DNA from: DATGZH01 sp035297265
Lineage (GTDB): Bacteria; Actinomycetota; Acidimicrobiia; Acidimicrobiales; RAAP-2
NCBI GenBank assembly: GCA_035297265.1
Contig: DATGZH010000049.1
Coordinates: 1-64,000, forward strand
Length of the DNA stretch: 64,000 nt
Reading direction: 5' to 3'
In this document: piece after piece, positions 1 to 7,829 of the stretch
How the letters are laid out: each line of letters begins with the position of its first letter
Numbering within the stretch: the first letter of the stretch is position 1
The notes under the pieces: generated by a model
What the model was told of the DNA's origin: nothing
The model's input: only the letters and a program-made list of their open reading frames with translations
Database searches by the model: none
Program-made: the position numbers and the translations under genes

Positions 1-441
1 CAGCCGACGCCATAGGCTCCCGTTCCGCACGCCGTCCCTCCTTGTCGTTCCAGCCGTGAACAGCCGGAACCGTAAGGACCGGGGCGGCGTGCACCGCGGA
101 TCAGGGCGTCAGAGGACCCACGGATCCATCAGAAGAGACAATAAATTCAGGTTACGCCACGAAGAATGTGCCGAAGCTGAGAACGTCCCCAACCCCGGTT
201 GCTGCCCGCCTTGACGAGCATCCGGGGACCGCCCGCTACTTGCTGTAAGGGGCGGGCGCATACGCCAACTGTTTCGGCACGGTCCCGCACCTAAGCTCAG
301 TCGGAGCCCCAAATTCGTCGAGTGAGATGAGCGAGGTCCTCCCCGGAGGGACTTCGCCCCGTCCCCAGCCCAGTCACCGTCGACGAGATTCTCGGGCGAA
401 GATCGACTGGTGGGGCTGGGGCGAAGCCTCGCTAAGCTGTA
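1..441. other. no recognisable gene at left edge
   Basis: I see no convincing coding sequence here. The open frames on both strands read as Arg/Pro/Ser-rich shadow translations with no recognisable motif. The stretch may hold the promoter of the small membrane protein that starts at 442. No hairpin followed by a T-run and no tRNA-like fold was noticed. Confidence 0.5.
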
Positions 442-792
442 GTGATGTTGTACTACGGGCACGGCTCCTGGATCGCCCTGGTGGTCTTCTTCGCGTTCTT
501 CGCCCTCCGAATGTTCTCCCGAACGCGCCGGCGCCGAGCGCCCGGGCCGGCCTCGGCTCCTATGAGCTCCTTCACCGGCGCCCCGTCCTCGGGCCTCACG
601 GGGGATCGCCCCGACGGGTACCCCCGGAGCCCCCACTTCGTCGGGATCGCTCCCGGTTGGCTCACCGACCCTTCGGGTCGACACCAGCAGCGGTACTGGT
701 CGGGGAGCGAGTGGACCGATCAGGTCACCGACGATGGCGTACCTGGCACCGACCCCCCTCCGGAGGGCTTGCGCGGAGAGACGGCCTCCTAA
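442..792 (+). CDS. small DUF2510-type membrane protein
   Basis: This 116-aa protein has one hydrophobic segment near the N-terminus (about residues 9-25, WIALVVFFAFFALRMF). A basic RTRRRR stop-transfer patch and a low-complexity linker follow. The C-terminal module, PGWLTDPSGRHQQRYWSGSEWTD (about 70-93), fits the DUF2510 pattern of G-W..D...R.WWDG..WT. Such modules are common in actinobacterial membrane proteins and have no settled function. The start is a GTG at 442, and an in-frame ATG follows immediately. It stands alone on the plus strand. The family call is from motif recognition, and its role is unknown. Confidence 0.7.
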   Translation: MMLYYGHGSWIALVVFFAFFALRMFSRTRRRRAPGPASAPMSSFTGAPSSGLTGDRPDGYPRSPHFVGIAPGWLTDPSGRHQQRYWSGSEWTDQVTDDGVPGTDPPPEGLRGETAS

Positions 793-857
793 GTGCTCAC
801 TCGGCCGTGGCGCGAACGGGGCACGAACACGGCGGCTTGACCCCACCCGGCCGCTGC

Positions 858-1001
858 TCAGCCGTGCGCCTCGTGGTGGCGCTCGGCCAGACGATCGAAC
901 GCCCCGACCATCACTTTCAGGAACGGGGCCTTCTTGGTCCCGAACATCCGGAAGACGTATGCGGTGTGATCTCGGCAGGGCTGCCGACTGCTCGGCCGCA
1001 A
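858..1001 (-). pseudogene. C-terminal remnant of an unidentified protein
   Basis: A short minus-strand frame ends at 858 in the protein-like tail YVFRMFGTKKAPFLKVMVGA followed by FDRLAERHHEAHG. The amphipathic, charge-balanced composition looks like a real protein end, unlike the surrounding shadows. Upstream the sense is lost: only a TTG near 1001 precedes it, after an in-frame stop. I read this as the 3-prime end of a decayed gene. It could also be a chance frame or a small unknown protein of about 47 aa. The parent family is not recognised. Confidence 0.3.
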
Positions 1002-1094
1002 TTTCGCAGCTCAAGAGTCCAGCTTGTACGCAACCCTGTCGACGAGGTGGTGCGCATCAAGGGGCAGGCCAGCACCCTCCCGCTCCGTGGACGG

Positions 1095-1433
1095 TCAGTC
1101 GGCCATCCGCAGGTCAGTGATGGGCGTGAAGTACTTGGCGATGGCGTCGGGGCGGTCCAACGATTCGGAGATGAACATGGCACCCGAGTCGCCGGCCTCG
1201 GACAGCGCCTGGGCCACCTTGCCTAGGTCGTCGCTCTCGACTTCGTAGAGCGCCAGGTAGCGATGCGGGAACTCTTGGGGAGGGTCCGTCTCGGCCAGCT
1301 TGAACCGCTGCGCGGCGACGAACCCCTCCACCTTCAGCACATCACTCAGGTGGGTGTTGTCGTACCAGTCGTTGAATTCGTCCTCCCGGTCCCCGGTCGG
1401 GTTGGTAAACACCACAAACGTGTGACGGGCCAT
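1095..1433 (-). CDS. EthD-like/dimeric alpha-beta barrel protein
   Basis: This 112-aa protein starts HTFVVFTNPTGDREDEFNDWYDNTHL. This is the usual opening of small ferredoxin-fold (dimeric alpha-beta barrel) proteins of the EthD/DUF4286-like type: a beta strand, then E..FN.WYD..H, where the His sits near the ligand pocket. The C-terminal half has a second strand (RYLALYEVES) and a helix rich in Ala. An SD-like GGAGAGGGAG lies just before the ATG at 1433. Proteins of this kind often accompany oxidative or steroid catabolism genes, but none is adjacent here, so the substrate is unknown. Confidence 0.75.
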   Translation of the reverse strand: MARHTFVVFTNPTGDREDEFNDWYDNTHLSDVLKVEGFVAAQRFKLAETDPPQEFPHRYLALYEVESDDLGKVAQALSEAGDSGAMFISESLDRPDAIAKYFTPITDLRMAD

Positions 1434-1556
1434 GGCTCCCTCTCCTCACTCGCTCCGGTTACCCGCCCGCCCCCTTGGCGGACCGCACGTTCAAAGATTA
1501 CCCGTTAAGGGGCAGCACGAACGTCCTGGTGGGGCGCGATCGACGTGCCTCTCCAC

Positions 1557-1621
1557 TTGACCGCTGGTTACCGTCGTTGACCGCTGTTTACCGTTCGATG
1601 GGGCACGCTTGGGGCACGAAC
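1557..1621. repeat. short direct repeats in intergenic DNA
   Basis: The near-identical 17-mers TTGACCGCTGGTTACCG (1557-1573) and TTGACCGCTGTTTACCG (1577-1593) recur at exactly 20 bp. They are followed by two copies of GGGGCACG (1600-1607 and 1611-1618) at 11 bp. The spacing of about one or two helical turns suggests a protein-binding array or a recombination core. There is no gene inside 1434-1704. Function is not known. Confidence 0.45.
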
Positions 1622-1704
1622 CGCTACCCCTCAGGCTCACTTCGAACGACGGCTGGGCAGCACCCTGCTGGTCACGTTCTCGGGTCAGGTCAACCCCGGT
1701 CCGT

Positions 1705-2862
1705 CTAGGTGGAGGCAAGGCTGAACAGATACCCCGCCGAAACCGACTTAACACCAGTCAATCCACTGATGGCGAGCGGGGTAGCACTCGACGGTCCGAC
1801 GACACCGGTACCGAGCTCACCATCCGAGTCGATTCCCCAGGCCGCCAGAGTCTTCGTCTTGAGGAGGGCGAGGACGTGGAAGGCTCCAGCAGAGATCACC
1901 TTGATGTTGGTAAGTCCACTGATGGCGACAGGAACTGGGCTGCCGGTACCGCTCGAGTCGCCGTTTCCCAATTCGCCGTATGCGTTCTCGCCCCACGACA
2001 TTCCGGTCCCGTTCTTCAAGACTGCATAGCTGTCGTAGGCTCCGGCGGCGACGGACTTCACCTTGGTAAGACCTGTGACAGGAACCGGCGAAGCGCTGTC
2101 ATTGGGGGCATTGTTGTTCCCCAGTTGTCCGGAGTTGTTGTCGCCCCATGAAACGACTGTTCCGTTTCCCACAACGGCAAGGTTGTGGTACAGGCCGGCG
2201 GCGATCGCTTTGACGCCGGTGAGCGAGCTGACCTCGGCCGGGACGTTGGTCGGATTAGTGAAGGTGCCGTAGCCCAGCTCGCCATCGCCGTTCCGTCCCC
2301 AGGACATGACGGTCCCGTTCGACAGCAATGCCAGGTCGTGGGCGCCGCCCACCGCGATGGCGACCACTCCGGTCAGCCCAGTCACCTGCACCGGAATGTC
2401 GCTATTCACGTTGTTCCCGTCGCCCAGCTGGCCGTAGCCGTTGTAACCCCAGGCCCAGACGGTTCCGTCATTGAGCAACGCCAGGCTGGCGAAGCCGGCC
2501 GACCCGGCGGACGAGATCGCTTTGACGCCCGTGAGGCCGCTCACCTGTACAGGCACGACACTGTCAGTTGTCGTGCCGTCGCCAAGTTGACCCGACTCAT
2601 TCGCACCCCACGCCCAAACGGTGCCGTTGCTGAGCAGTGCCAGTGAGAAATCTCCCCCAGCGGCCACCGCCTTGATATGGGTCAGCCCACTTACCCCTAC
2701 CGGCACGTCGCTGTCCATGGTGGCCCCATTGCCTAGCTGGCCGCTGCCGTTCTCTCCCCATGAGTGACCGTTGGGAGAAGCGGCCCACGCTGTACCCGCG
2801 CCGGCAAAGGTGGATATCCCTAGGACCAGCGAACCGACAAGGCAGCGATTGCGGCGATTCAT
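1705..2862 (-). CDS. secreted RCC1-repeat beta-propeller protein
   Basis: This 385-aa protein carries a Sec signal peptide (MNRRNRCLVGSLVLGISTFA, then an AWA-A cleavage site near residue 28). It is followed by seven RCC1-type repeats of about 50 residues. Each repeat carries the hallmark W-G-N-x-x-G-Q-L-G-D/N-G, then P-V-V-S-G-L, then V-x-A-x-A-A-G-x-x-x-S-L-A-L-L. Seven blades fit one complete propeller, with no other domain attached. SD-like AAGGTGAGG precedes the ATG at 2862. RCC1 repeats are protein-interaction scaffolds; bacterial secreted versions are mostly uncharacterised. Its base composition is less GC-biased than that of the core genes to the right, which is compatible with acquisition. 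Confidence 0.85.
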   Translation of the reverse strand: MNRRNRCLVGSLVLGISTFAGAGTAWAASPNGHSWGENGSGQLGNGATMDSDVPVGVSGLTHIKAVAAGGDFSLALLSNGTVWAWGANESGQLGDGTTTDSVVPVQVSGLTGVKAISSAGSAGFASLALLNDGTVWAWGYNGYGQLGDGNNVNSDIPVQVTGLTGVVAIAVGGAHDLALLSNGTVMSWGRNGDGELGYGTFTNPTNVPAEVSSLTGVKAIAAGLYHNLAVVGNGTVVSWGDNNSGQLGNNNAPNDSASPVPVTGLTKVKSVAAGAYDSYAVLKNGTGMSWGENAYGELGNGDSSGTGSPVPVAISGLTNIKVISAGAFHVLALLKTKTLAAWGIDSDGELGTGVVGPSSATPLAISGLTGVKSVSAGYLFSLAST

Positions 2863-2974
2863 GGTGCCTCACCTTCGGTCGACAAAGGATCAACTAGCAC
2901 GATAACCCTGAGAGAATATCGGTGCATCGCCGTGTGGGGCTGCTGATCCAGCGCCGTGAACAGGACTGATCCGG

Positions 2975-3047
2975 TGGTCGGGACCGGCGTCGATCCGGTG
3001 ACCTCGCGCTTTTCAGGCGCGCGCTCTGCCAACTGAGCTACCCGACC
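2975..3047 (-). tRNA. tRNA-Phe(GAA)
   Basis: A complete 73-nt cloverleaf reads on the minus strand. The acceptor arm GGTCGGG pairs with CCCGACC. The D-arm contains AGCTCAGTTGGCAGAGC, and the anticodon stem CGCGC/GCGCG encloses loop CTGAAAA (anticodon GAA). The T-arm is ACCGG-ATCGACG-CCGGT. The discriminator is A, and CCA is not fully encoded. Confidence 0.95.
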
Positions 3048-3100
3048 GTGGCGGCCAGCGTACCCCCCGGTCATCGGGTGAGAACGCCCAACCGCATCGG

Positions 3101-3175
3101 CGGACCTGACGGGATTTGAACCCGCGACCTCCGGCTTGACAGGCCGGCGTGCACTCCAGACTGCACCACAGGTCC
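3101..3175 (-). tRNA. tRNA-Asp(GTC)
   Basis: A complete 75-nt cloverleaf reads on the minus strand. Acceptor GGACCTG pairs with CAGGTCC. The anticodon stem CCGGC/GCCGG encloses loop CTGTCAA (anticodon GTC). The T-loop is TTCAAAT inside GCGGG/CCCGT. The discriminator is G. It lies 53 nt upstream of tRNA-Phe on the same strand, so the two are probably co-transcribed. Confidence 0.95.
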
Positions 3176-3292
3176 TTGAACGGTGCCCCACCCCCCGTGC
3201 CCGGTGGGAGGGACCACCCAATATACGCCAGGTGAGCCGCGGCTCCTCCGGGGACGGCCCGGTCCGGCCGGCCGGCGGTCTACCCTCCGGGC

Positions 3293-3835
3293 GTGGCCGC
3301 GCTGTTCTTCGTGGCTGTGGCGCTCGGTCTCGACAACTTCGGGGCGGCGACGGCCATCGGGCTGGCCGGCCCAGAGCGCCACGTCCGCTGGCGGGTGGCC
3401 CTCGTCTTCGGCGTGTTCGAGGGGCTCATGCCCCTGCTCGGCCTCGCCCTGGGGCGCTCGCTCGCCAAGGAGCTCGGCCACCATGCCTCGCTCGTGGCCG
3501 GGCTCCTGCTCGCCCTGACGGGGGTCTACATCGTCGTGAGCGAGATCGTCCGCGGCGACAAGACGCCTCCGTCGGCGGCGCTGAGCACGCGGCGGCTCGT
3601 CGTTCTCGGCGCAGCACTCGGTCTCGACAACCTGGTCGTGGGGTTCGCCCTCGGCGCCTACCGCGTGAACGTGCTCGTCGCCGTCCTCGTCATCGCCGTG
3701 GTGAGCGTGGGCCTCACGCTCCTCGGTCTCGAGCTCGGTGCCCGCGTCGGCCCGCGGCTCGGCGGTGCCGGTGAGGTCGTGGGGGGCGCCGTGCTCGTCG
3801 TGGTCGGCCTCCTCGTAGCGACCGGGGTGCTCTGA
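3293..3835 (+). CDS. mntP: MntP-like manganese efflux membrane protein
   Basis: This 180-aa protein has six predicted hydrophobic segments. It contains an internal repeat, with GLDNFGAATAIGLAG near residue 13 and LGLDNLVVGFALGAY near residue 110. The paired LDN acidic motifs within membrane helices are typical of the MntP/LysE-like Mn2+ exporters, and the length matches the family (about 185 aa). The start is a GTG at 3293. There is no yybP-ykoY-like aptamer in the short leader that I can recognise. It is convergent with the large regulator downstream. The metal preference is inferred from the family. Confidence 0.75.
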   Translation: MAALFFVAVALGLDNFGAATAIGLAGPERHVRWRVALVFGVFEGLMPLLGLALGRSLAKELGHHASLVAGLLLALTGVYIVVSEIVRGDKTPPSAALSTRRLVVLGAALGLDNLVVGFALGAYRVNVLVAVLVIAVVSVGLTLLGLELGARVGPRLGGAGEVVGGAVLVVVGLLVATGVL

Positions 3836-3877
3836 GGTCGAGGGGTCGCTGGGCCGCAGTTCGGCGCCGGTGCGCTC

Positions 3878-3892
3878 GGCCGCTCAGCGGCC
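3878..3892. terminator. GC hairpin between convergent genes
   Basis: The perfect inverted repeat GGCCGC-TCA-GCGGCC overlaps the stop codon of the minus-strand regulator, 43 nt after the mntP stop. It has no T-run, and a three-base loop is tight, so its use as a bidirectional terminator is only a suggestion. Confidence 0.25.
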
Positions 3893-6800
3893 CCGACCGG
3901 AGAGGGCCCGGGCCAGCGGTCCCTGCGGCCAGGCGTCGTCACAGGAGCTGATGACGGCCCGCTCGACGCCGAGGCGCTCGAACAGGTCGCAGGCCGTGCG
4001 GGCGTCGGCCCGGGATCCCGTGTCTCCGTCGGGCCCGCGGGCGGCCGCCCCGACGACGGCGTGGGCGGCCAGGCTCTGCGCCAGCTCGAAGAGGGCCTGG
4101 ACCGACTGGGCCCTGGTCACCGCTTCGTCCAGGACCTCGAGGGCCCCGGCGTCGCCGCCGGTGGCGTGATGGGCCAGGCCGAGGATCCGCCGGACCGGGA
4201 GGTTGAGGAGCTCGGCCCCCTCCAGCGAGGACAGCTTGGCCCCGACGGCCTCGGCCGCCACGAGGGCGGCAGCTCCGTCCCCGGCGAGGAGGAGCTGCTC
4301 GGCCTGGCGGATCTCGGTCTCGAGCACGTAGGCCGCCGCGCCGATTGAGCTGAAGCGTTCGTGGGCCTCGGCCAGGCGCCGTGTCGCTTCCTCCGGCTGG
4401 CCCGAGCGCGCCGCCAGCCGCCCCAGGTTGGCCAGGGCGAGTGCCGCGCCCACGGGGTAGTTGGTGGACTGCCACGTGGCCAGCGCCGACTCGAAGAGGG
4501 CCCGGGCCTCGTCGAAGTGGCCCTGATCCGAGAGGACCTCGGCGATGTTGTTGTCCTCGGTCGCCGCCCCGATGACGTCGCCCGCCCGCTCCCGGGCCTC
4601 CCCGCTCCGTCGGTAGTAGGCGAGGGCGTCGGACCAGCGGCCGAGGTAGTAGGCGCCGATGCCCAGGTTGTTGAGGACGTTGCCCTGACCGACGAGGTCG
4701 TCCAGCTCCTCGAAGATGGCGAGGGCCCGCAGGGCGGCTTCGCTGGCCCCGGCCTCCATGTCGGCCGAGAGGGCCATGTCCGAGAGGGCGATGTCTTGGA
4801 TGTAGAGGGCGTGGGCCAGCCCCGAGCGGTGCCGGGCCCGACCGGCCTCCTTGGCCGCCCGCTCGGCCCAGGCGAGGCAGTCCCGGTAGCGGCCCTGCCG
4901 GTAGCGGACGCCGGCGTAGGCCACGGCCAGCTCGGCCCGCTCCCGGCCGGCCGCCCCCCGCCCGCCGTCGACGAGGGCCCGGCCCCGGGTGTAGCAGCGG
5001 AGGGCCTCCTTGTAGTGGCCGTGTCGCTCGTGGATGACCCCGGTCTTGCGGAGGAGCCGGGCCCGGTCGACCGGGGCGGGGTGCAGGCGCCGGGCCTCGG
5101 CGTAGGCCCGCCCGGCCACGTCGTAGTCACCGTCGAGCTCGCTGGCGTCGCCGAGGGCCTCGGCGACGGCCGCCGTCTCGGAGGGCGCCACGTCCTTGAG
5201 CCGGCGGCCGGCCTCGAGGGCCCGGGCGAAGAAGCGGGCGGCGTCGGTGTTGGCGTAGCGGGCTGTCGACCGCTCGCCGGCAAGGCGGGAGAACCGCCAG
5301 GCCGGTTCGTGGCGCTCCGCCGCCGCGTAGTGCAGCGACAGCAGCTCGGCCTGGTCCTCCGGTCGCTCCGCCTGGTGCTCGATGGCCTCGGCCGCACGCC
5401 CGTGCAGGTCGCGGCGCCGCCGGAACGAGAGACCTTCGTAGGCGGCGTCGCGCATGAGGGCGTGGGCGAAGCGCCTCGCGCCGGCGGTGTCGGCCACCAC
5501 GAACTCGTCGAGGCGCCGCCAGCGGGCCGCGTCGAGGGCGTCGCCCTCGTCGAGGAGGTGGGCGAGCAGGTCGGTGTCGAAGTGCACGCCGAGCACCGCG
5601 GCGGCCCGGAGGACCTGGCGGTCGGCCGGGGCCAGCCGGTCCACCTGCGCGGCCAACAGGGGTTCGATCGTGTCCGGGAGCTCGTCGACCGACCCGACCT
5701 CTCGGAAGGCCCGCACGAGCTCGCGGAGGAAGAGCGGGTTGCCGGCGGCCCGGGCCACCAGCTGGTCGCGTTCGGCCGGCCGGAGCGGGCGTTCGGCCGC
5801 CGCGAGGCCGAGGAGCTCGTCGGCGGCCTCCGTCCCGAGGGCCCCGAGGACGAGGCGGACGACCCCAACGGCGCCGGCGGGGACCGGGTCCCACTCCATG
5901 GGCCGCCGGGTGAGGAGCAGGAGCCACGGCCGACCGGCGCACCCCGTGGCCAGTTGCCCGATGACCGTCCAGGACGCCTCGTCGATGTCGTGGAGGTCCT
6001 CGAACACGAGGGCGCTCGGCCGGTCGACGAGACAGGTCAGGAGGGCGAGCACGGACTCGGCCAGCCGGCGCTGCCGGAACCGCGGGGCGAGCTGGCGGAC
6101 CTCGGCGGTCGGCTCGGCCGGCACGTCGAGCACGTCGGCCAGGAGGGGCAGCCACGGGGCGAGCTCGGGCACCCGGTCGGCCACGGTGTGGCTGAGCCAG
6201 ACGCCGATCATCTCGGGCCCGGCGTCGTCGGGGAGGCCGAGCACGTCGAGCAGCAACTGGCGCATGGCGGAGTAGGGCACTTCCTCACCCAGGCCCTCGC
6301 AGGCGACGACGAACGTCTGCAGCCCGGCCCGGCCGATGGCCTCGGCGACGAGGCGGGACTTGCCCATGCCGGGCTCGGCCACGATGTCGACCACCGCCCC
6401 GGTGCCCGACGTCGCCCGCCCGGCCGCCTCGAGCAGGGCGGCGAGCTCGGCCCCCCGTCCGACGAAGCCGAGGGCCCCCGGGTCCTCCTCCGCCCGGCTG
6501 GTCACCAACGGGCCCACCTCGAAGGCCTCGACGGGCTCGGACTTGCCCTTCACGCTGAACGGCTCGAGGGCGGTCGTGGCGAACCGGCTGCGGCTGCGCT
6601 CGAGCACCGCCCTTGTGGCGAGGACCTGGCCCGCCTCGGCCCGGCCCATGACCCGGGCGGCCAGGTTCACCGCGTCGCCCGAGAAGGAGTGGATGCGGCG
6701 GTAGGGGGGGCCGGTCTCGTGCATGAAGACCCGGCCGGCGTTGACCCCGGCCCGCAGGCCGAGGACGGAAGTTGCCGTGACCACGTCGCGGACGGCCCGC

Positions 6801-7768
6801 AGCACCCGCTCTCCGTCGTTGCCCCGCACCACGGGCACGCCCCCCAGCACGAGGATCTTCCCGCCGTCGGGGGAGATGTCGGTGCCGTGGAACGTCACCC
6901 CGTGGCGGGCCGCCGCCTCCTGCGTACCGACGATCACCGGGCCGAGGGCCTCGGCCACCGCCCCAGGTCCCTCTGCCGCCCGGAGGGCGTCGACGCCTGT
7001 GAACTCCACGAAGGCCACCGCGGCGTGGCGGTGCTCGGCCGCCTCACCGCCGCCGAGGAGCTGGACCCGGGTGGGCGGCGGCAGGAGCCGGGCCACGTCC
7101 ACGTCGCCCACGTCCACCGGGGTGCGCGACGGGCGGGGCTCGGCCTCCGGGGCCCGCCGGAGGAGGATCCCGTCCCCCTTCTCGGCCCCGAGGGTGGCGC
7201 CGTCGAGCTCGGCCGCCGTAGCCCGGCTCACGACCACCTCGCCCGACTCGGCCACCGCCTCCATGCGGGCCGTGGCCGAGGCGGCCGGGCCGGTGACGAC
7301 GAGCTCTTTGTGCTCCTCGCCCAGGAGGTAGAGGTCGAAGCGGCCGCGGTGGAGCCCGATCGAGACCGAGAGGCGGACCCGGCCGGCCGAGGTCCTCACC
7401 TGCCCGAGCCGGGACATGGCCCGGGACATCAGCCAGGCGGCCCGGGCGGCCCGGGCGGCCGACGCCGGCTCCCGGAACAGCACCAGGGCGGCGTCGCCGC
7501 CCCACTTGAGCAGCTCACAGCCGTACTCGTAACCCGTGTCGAGGAGCTCGGTGAAGACGTCGCCGATGAGGTCGCTGACCTCCTCGGCCCCCTCCTTGCC
7601 CCGGGAGGCCAGCCGCTCCGTGAGGGCGGTGAACCCCGAGACGTCGACGAAGGCCACGGTGCCGTCGATGCTCTGGTGGTCGCCGAGCTCGGGCGTGCGG
7701 AGCCAGTCGATGGACAACCGCGGCACGTACGGCGCGAGCCGCCGGGCCTCGTCGGCGTCGGTGTTCAC
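3884..7768 (-). CDS. cyclase-like/AAA ATPase/TPR regulator (1294 aa)
   Basis: The first class III nucleotidyl cyclase domain spans about residues 35-200, with metal-binding motifs VDVSGFTALTERL (41-53) and WGGDA (89-93). A second cyclase-like domain (about 248-420) has VEFTG in place of the Asp motif, so it is probably degenerate, although FSGDAVNLAARV (362-373) is kept. An NB-ARC/AAA-type ATPase follows, with Walker A AEPGMGKSR (464-472) and a Walker B-like ALVFEDLHD near 590. Tetratricopeptide repeats fill roughly 850-1250. This matches the AcyC/LuxR-like ATPase regulators of actinobacteria and myxobacteria without the HTH. It is predicted to be soluble, sensing through the TPRs and giving a cNMP or signalling output. 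It lies 61 nt downstream of the giant secreted-protein gene on the same strand, so the two may form an operon. Confidence 0.85.
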   Translation of the reverse strand: MNTDADEARRLAPYVPRLSIDWLRTPELGDHQSIDGTVAFVDVSGFTALTERLASRGKEGAEEVSDLIGDVFTELLDTGYEYGCELLKWGGDAALVLFREPASAARAARAAWLMSRAMSRLGQVRTSAGRVRLSVSIGLHRGRFDLYLLGEEHKELVVTGPAASATARMEAVAESGEVVVSRATAAELDGATLGAEKGDGILLRRAPEAEPRPSRTPVDVGDVDVARLLPPPTRVQLLGGGEAAEHRHAAVAFVEFTGVDALRAAEGPGAVAEALGPVIVGTQEAAARHGVTFHGTDISPDGGKILVLGGVPVVRGNDGERVLRAVRDVVTATSVLGLRAGVNAGRVFMHETGPPYRRIHSFSGDAVNLAARVMGRAEAGQVLATRAVLERSRSRFATTALEPFSVKGKSEPVEAFEVGPLVTSRAEEDPGALGFVGRGAELAALLEAAGRATSGTGAVVDIVAEPGMGKSRLVAEAIGRAGLQTFVVACEGLGEEVPYSAMRQLLLDVLGLPDDAGPEMIGVWLSHTVADRVPELAPWLPLLADVLDVPAEPTAEVRQLAPRFRQRRLAESVLALLTCLVDRPSALVFEDLHDIDEASWTVIGQLATGCAGRPWLLLLTRRPMEWDPVPAGAVGVVRLVLGALGTEAADELLGLAAAERPLRPAERDQLVARAAGNPLFLRELVRAFREVGSVDELPDTIEPLLAAQVDRLAPADRQVLRAAAVLGVHFDTDLLAHLLDEGDALDAARWRRLDEFVVADTAGARRFAHALMRDAAYEGLSFRRRRDLHGRAAEAIEHQAERPEDQAELLSLHYAAAERHEPAWRFSRLAGERSTARYANTDAARFFARALEAGRRLKDVAPSETAAVAEALGDASELDGDYDVAGRAYAEARRLHPAPVDRARLLRKTGVIHERHGHYKEALRCYTRGRALVDGGRGAAGRERAELAVAYAGVRYRQGRYRDCLAWAERAAKEAGRARHRSGLAHALYIQDIALSDMALSADMEAGASEAALRALAIFEELDDLVGQGNVLNNLGIGAYYLGRWSDALAYYRRSGEARERAGDVIGAATEDNNIAEVLSDQGHFDEARALFESALATWQSTNYPVGAALALANLGRLAARSGQPEEATRRLAEAHERFSSIGAAAYVLETEIRQAEQLLLAGDGAAALVAAEAVGAKLSSLEGAELLNLPVRRILGLAHHATGGDAGALEVLDEAVTRAQSVQALFELAQSLAAHAVVGAAARGPDGDTGSRADARTACDLFERLGVERAVISSCDDAWPQGPLARALSGRGR

Positions 7769-7829
7769 CGCTCGACGGCCGGCGGTCGGCGGGGGCCGCC
7801 GTCCGGGGCCCCGCCGACGGCCGCCGTGG

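Noticed and set aside
3240..3292. Manganese (yybP-ykoY) riboswitch upstream of mntP
   Set aside because: The leader is short and lacks recognisable conserved aptamer loops.
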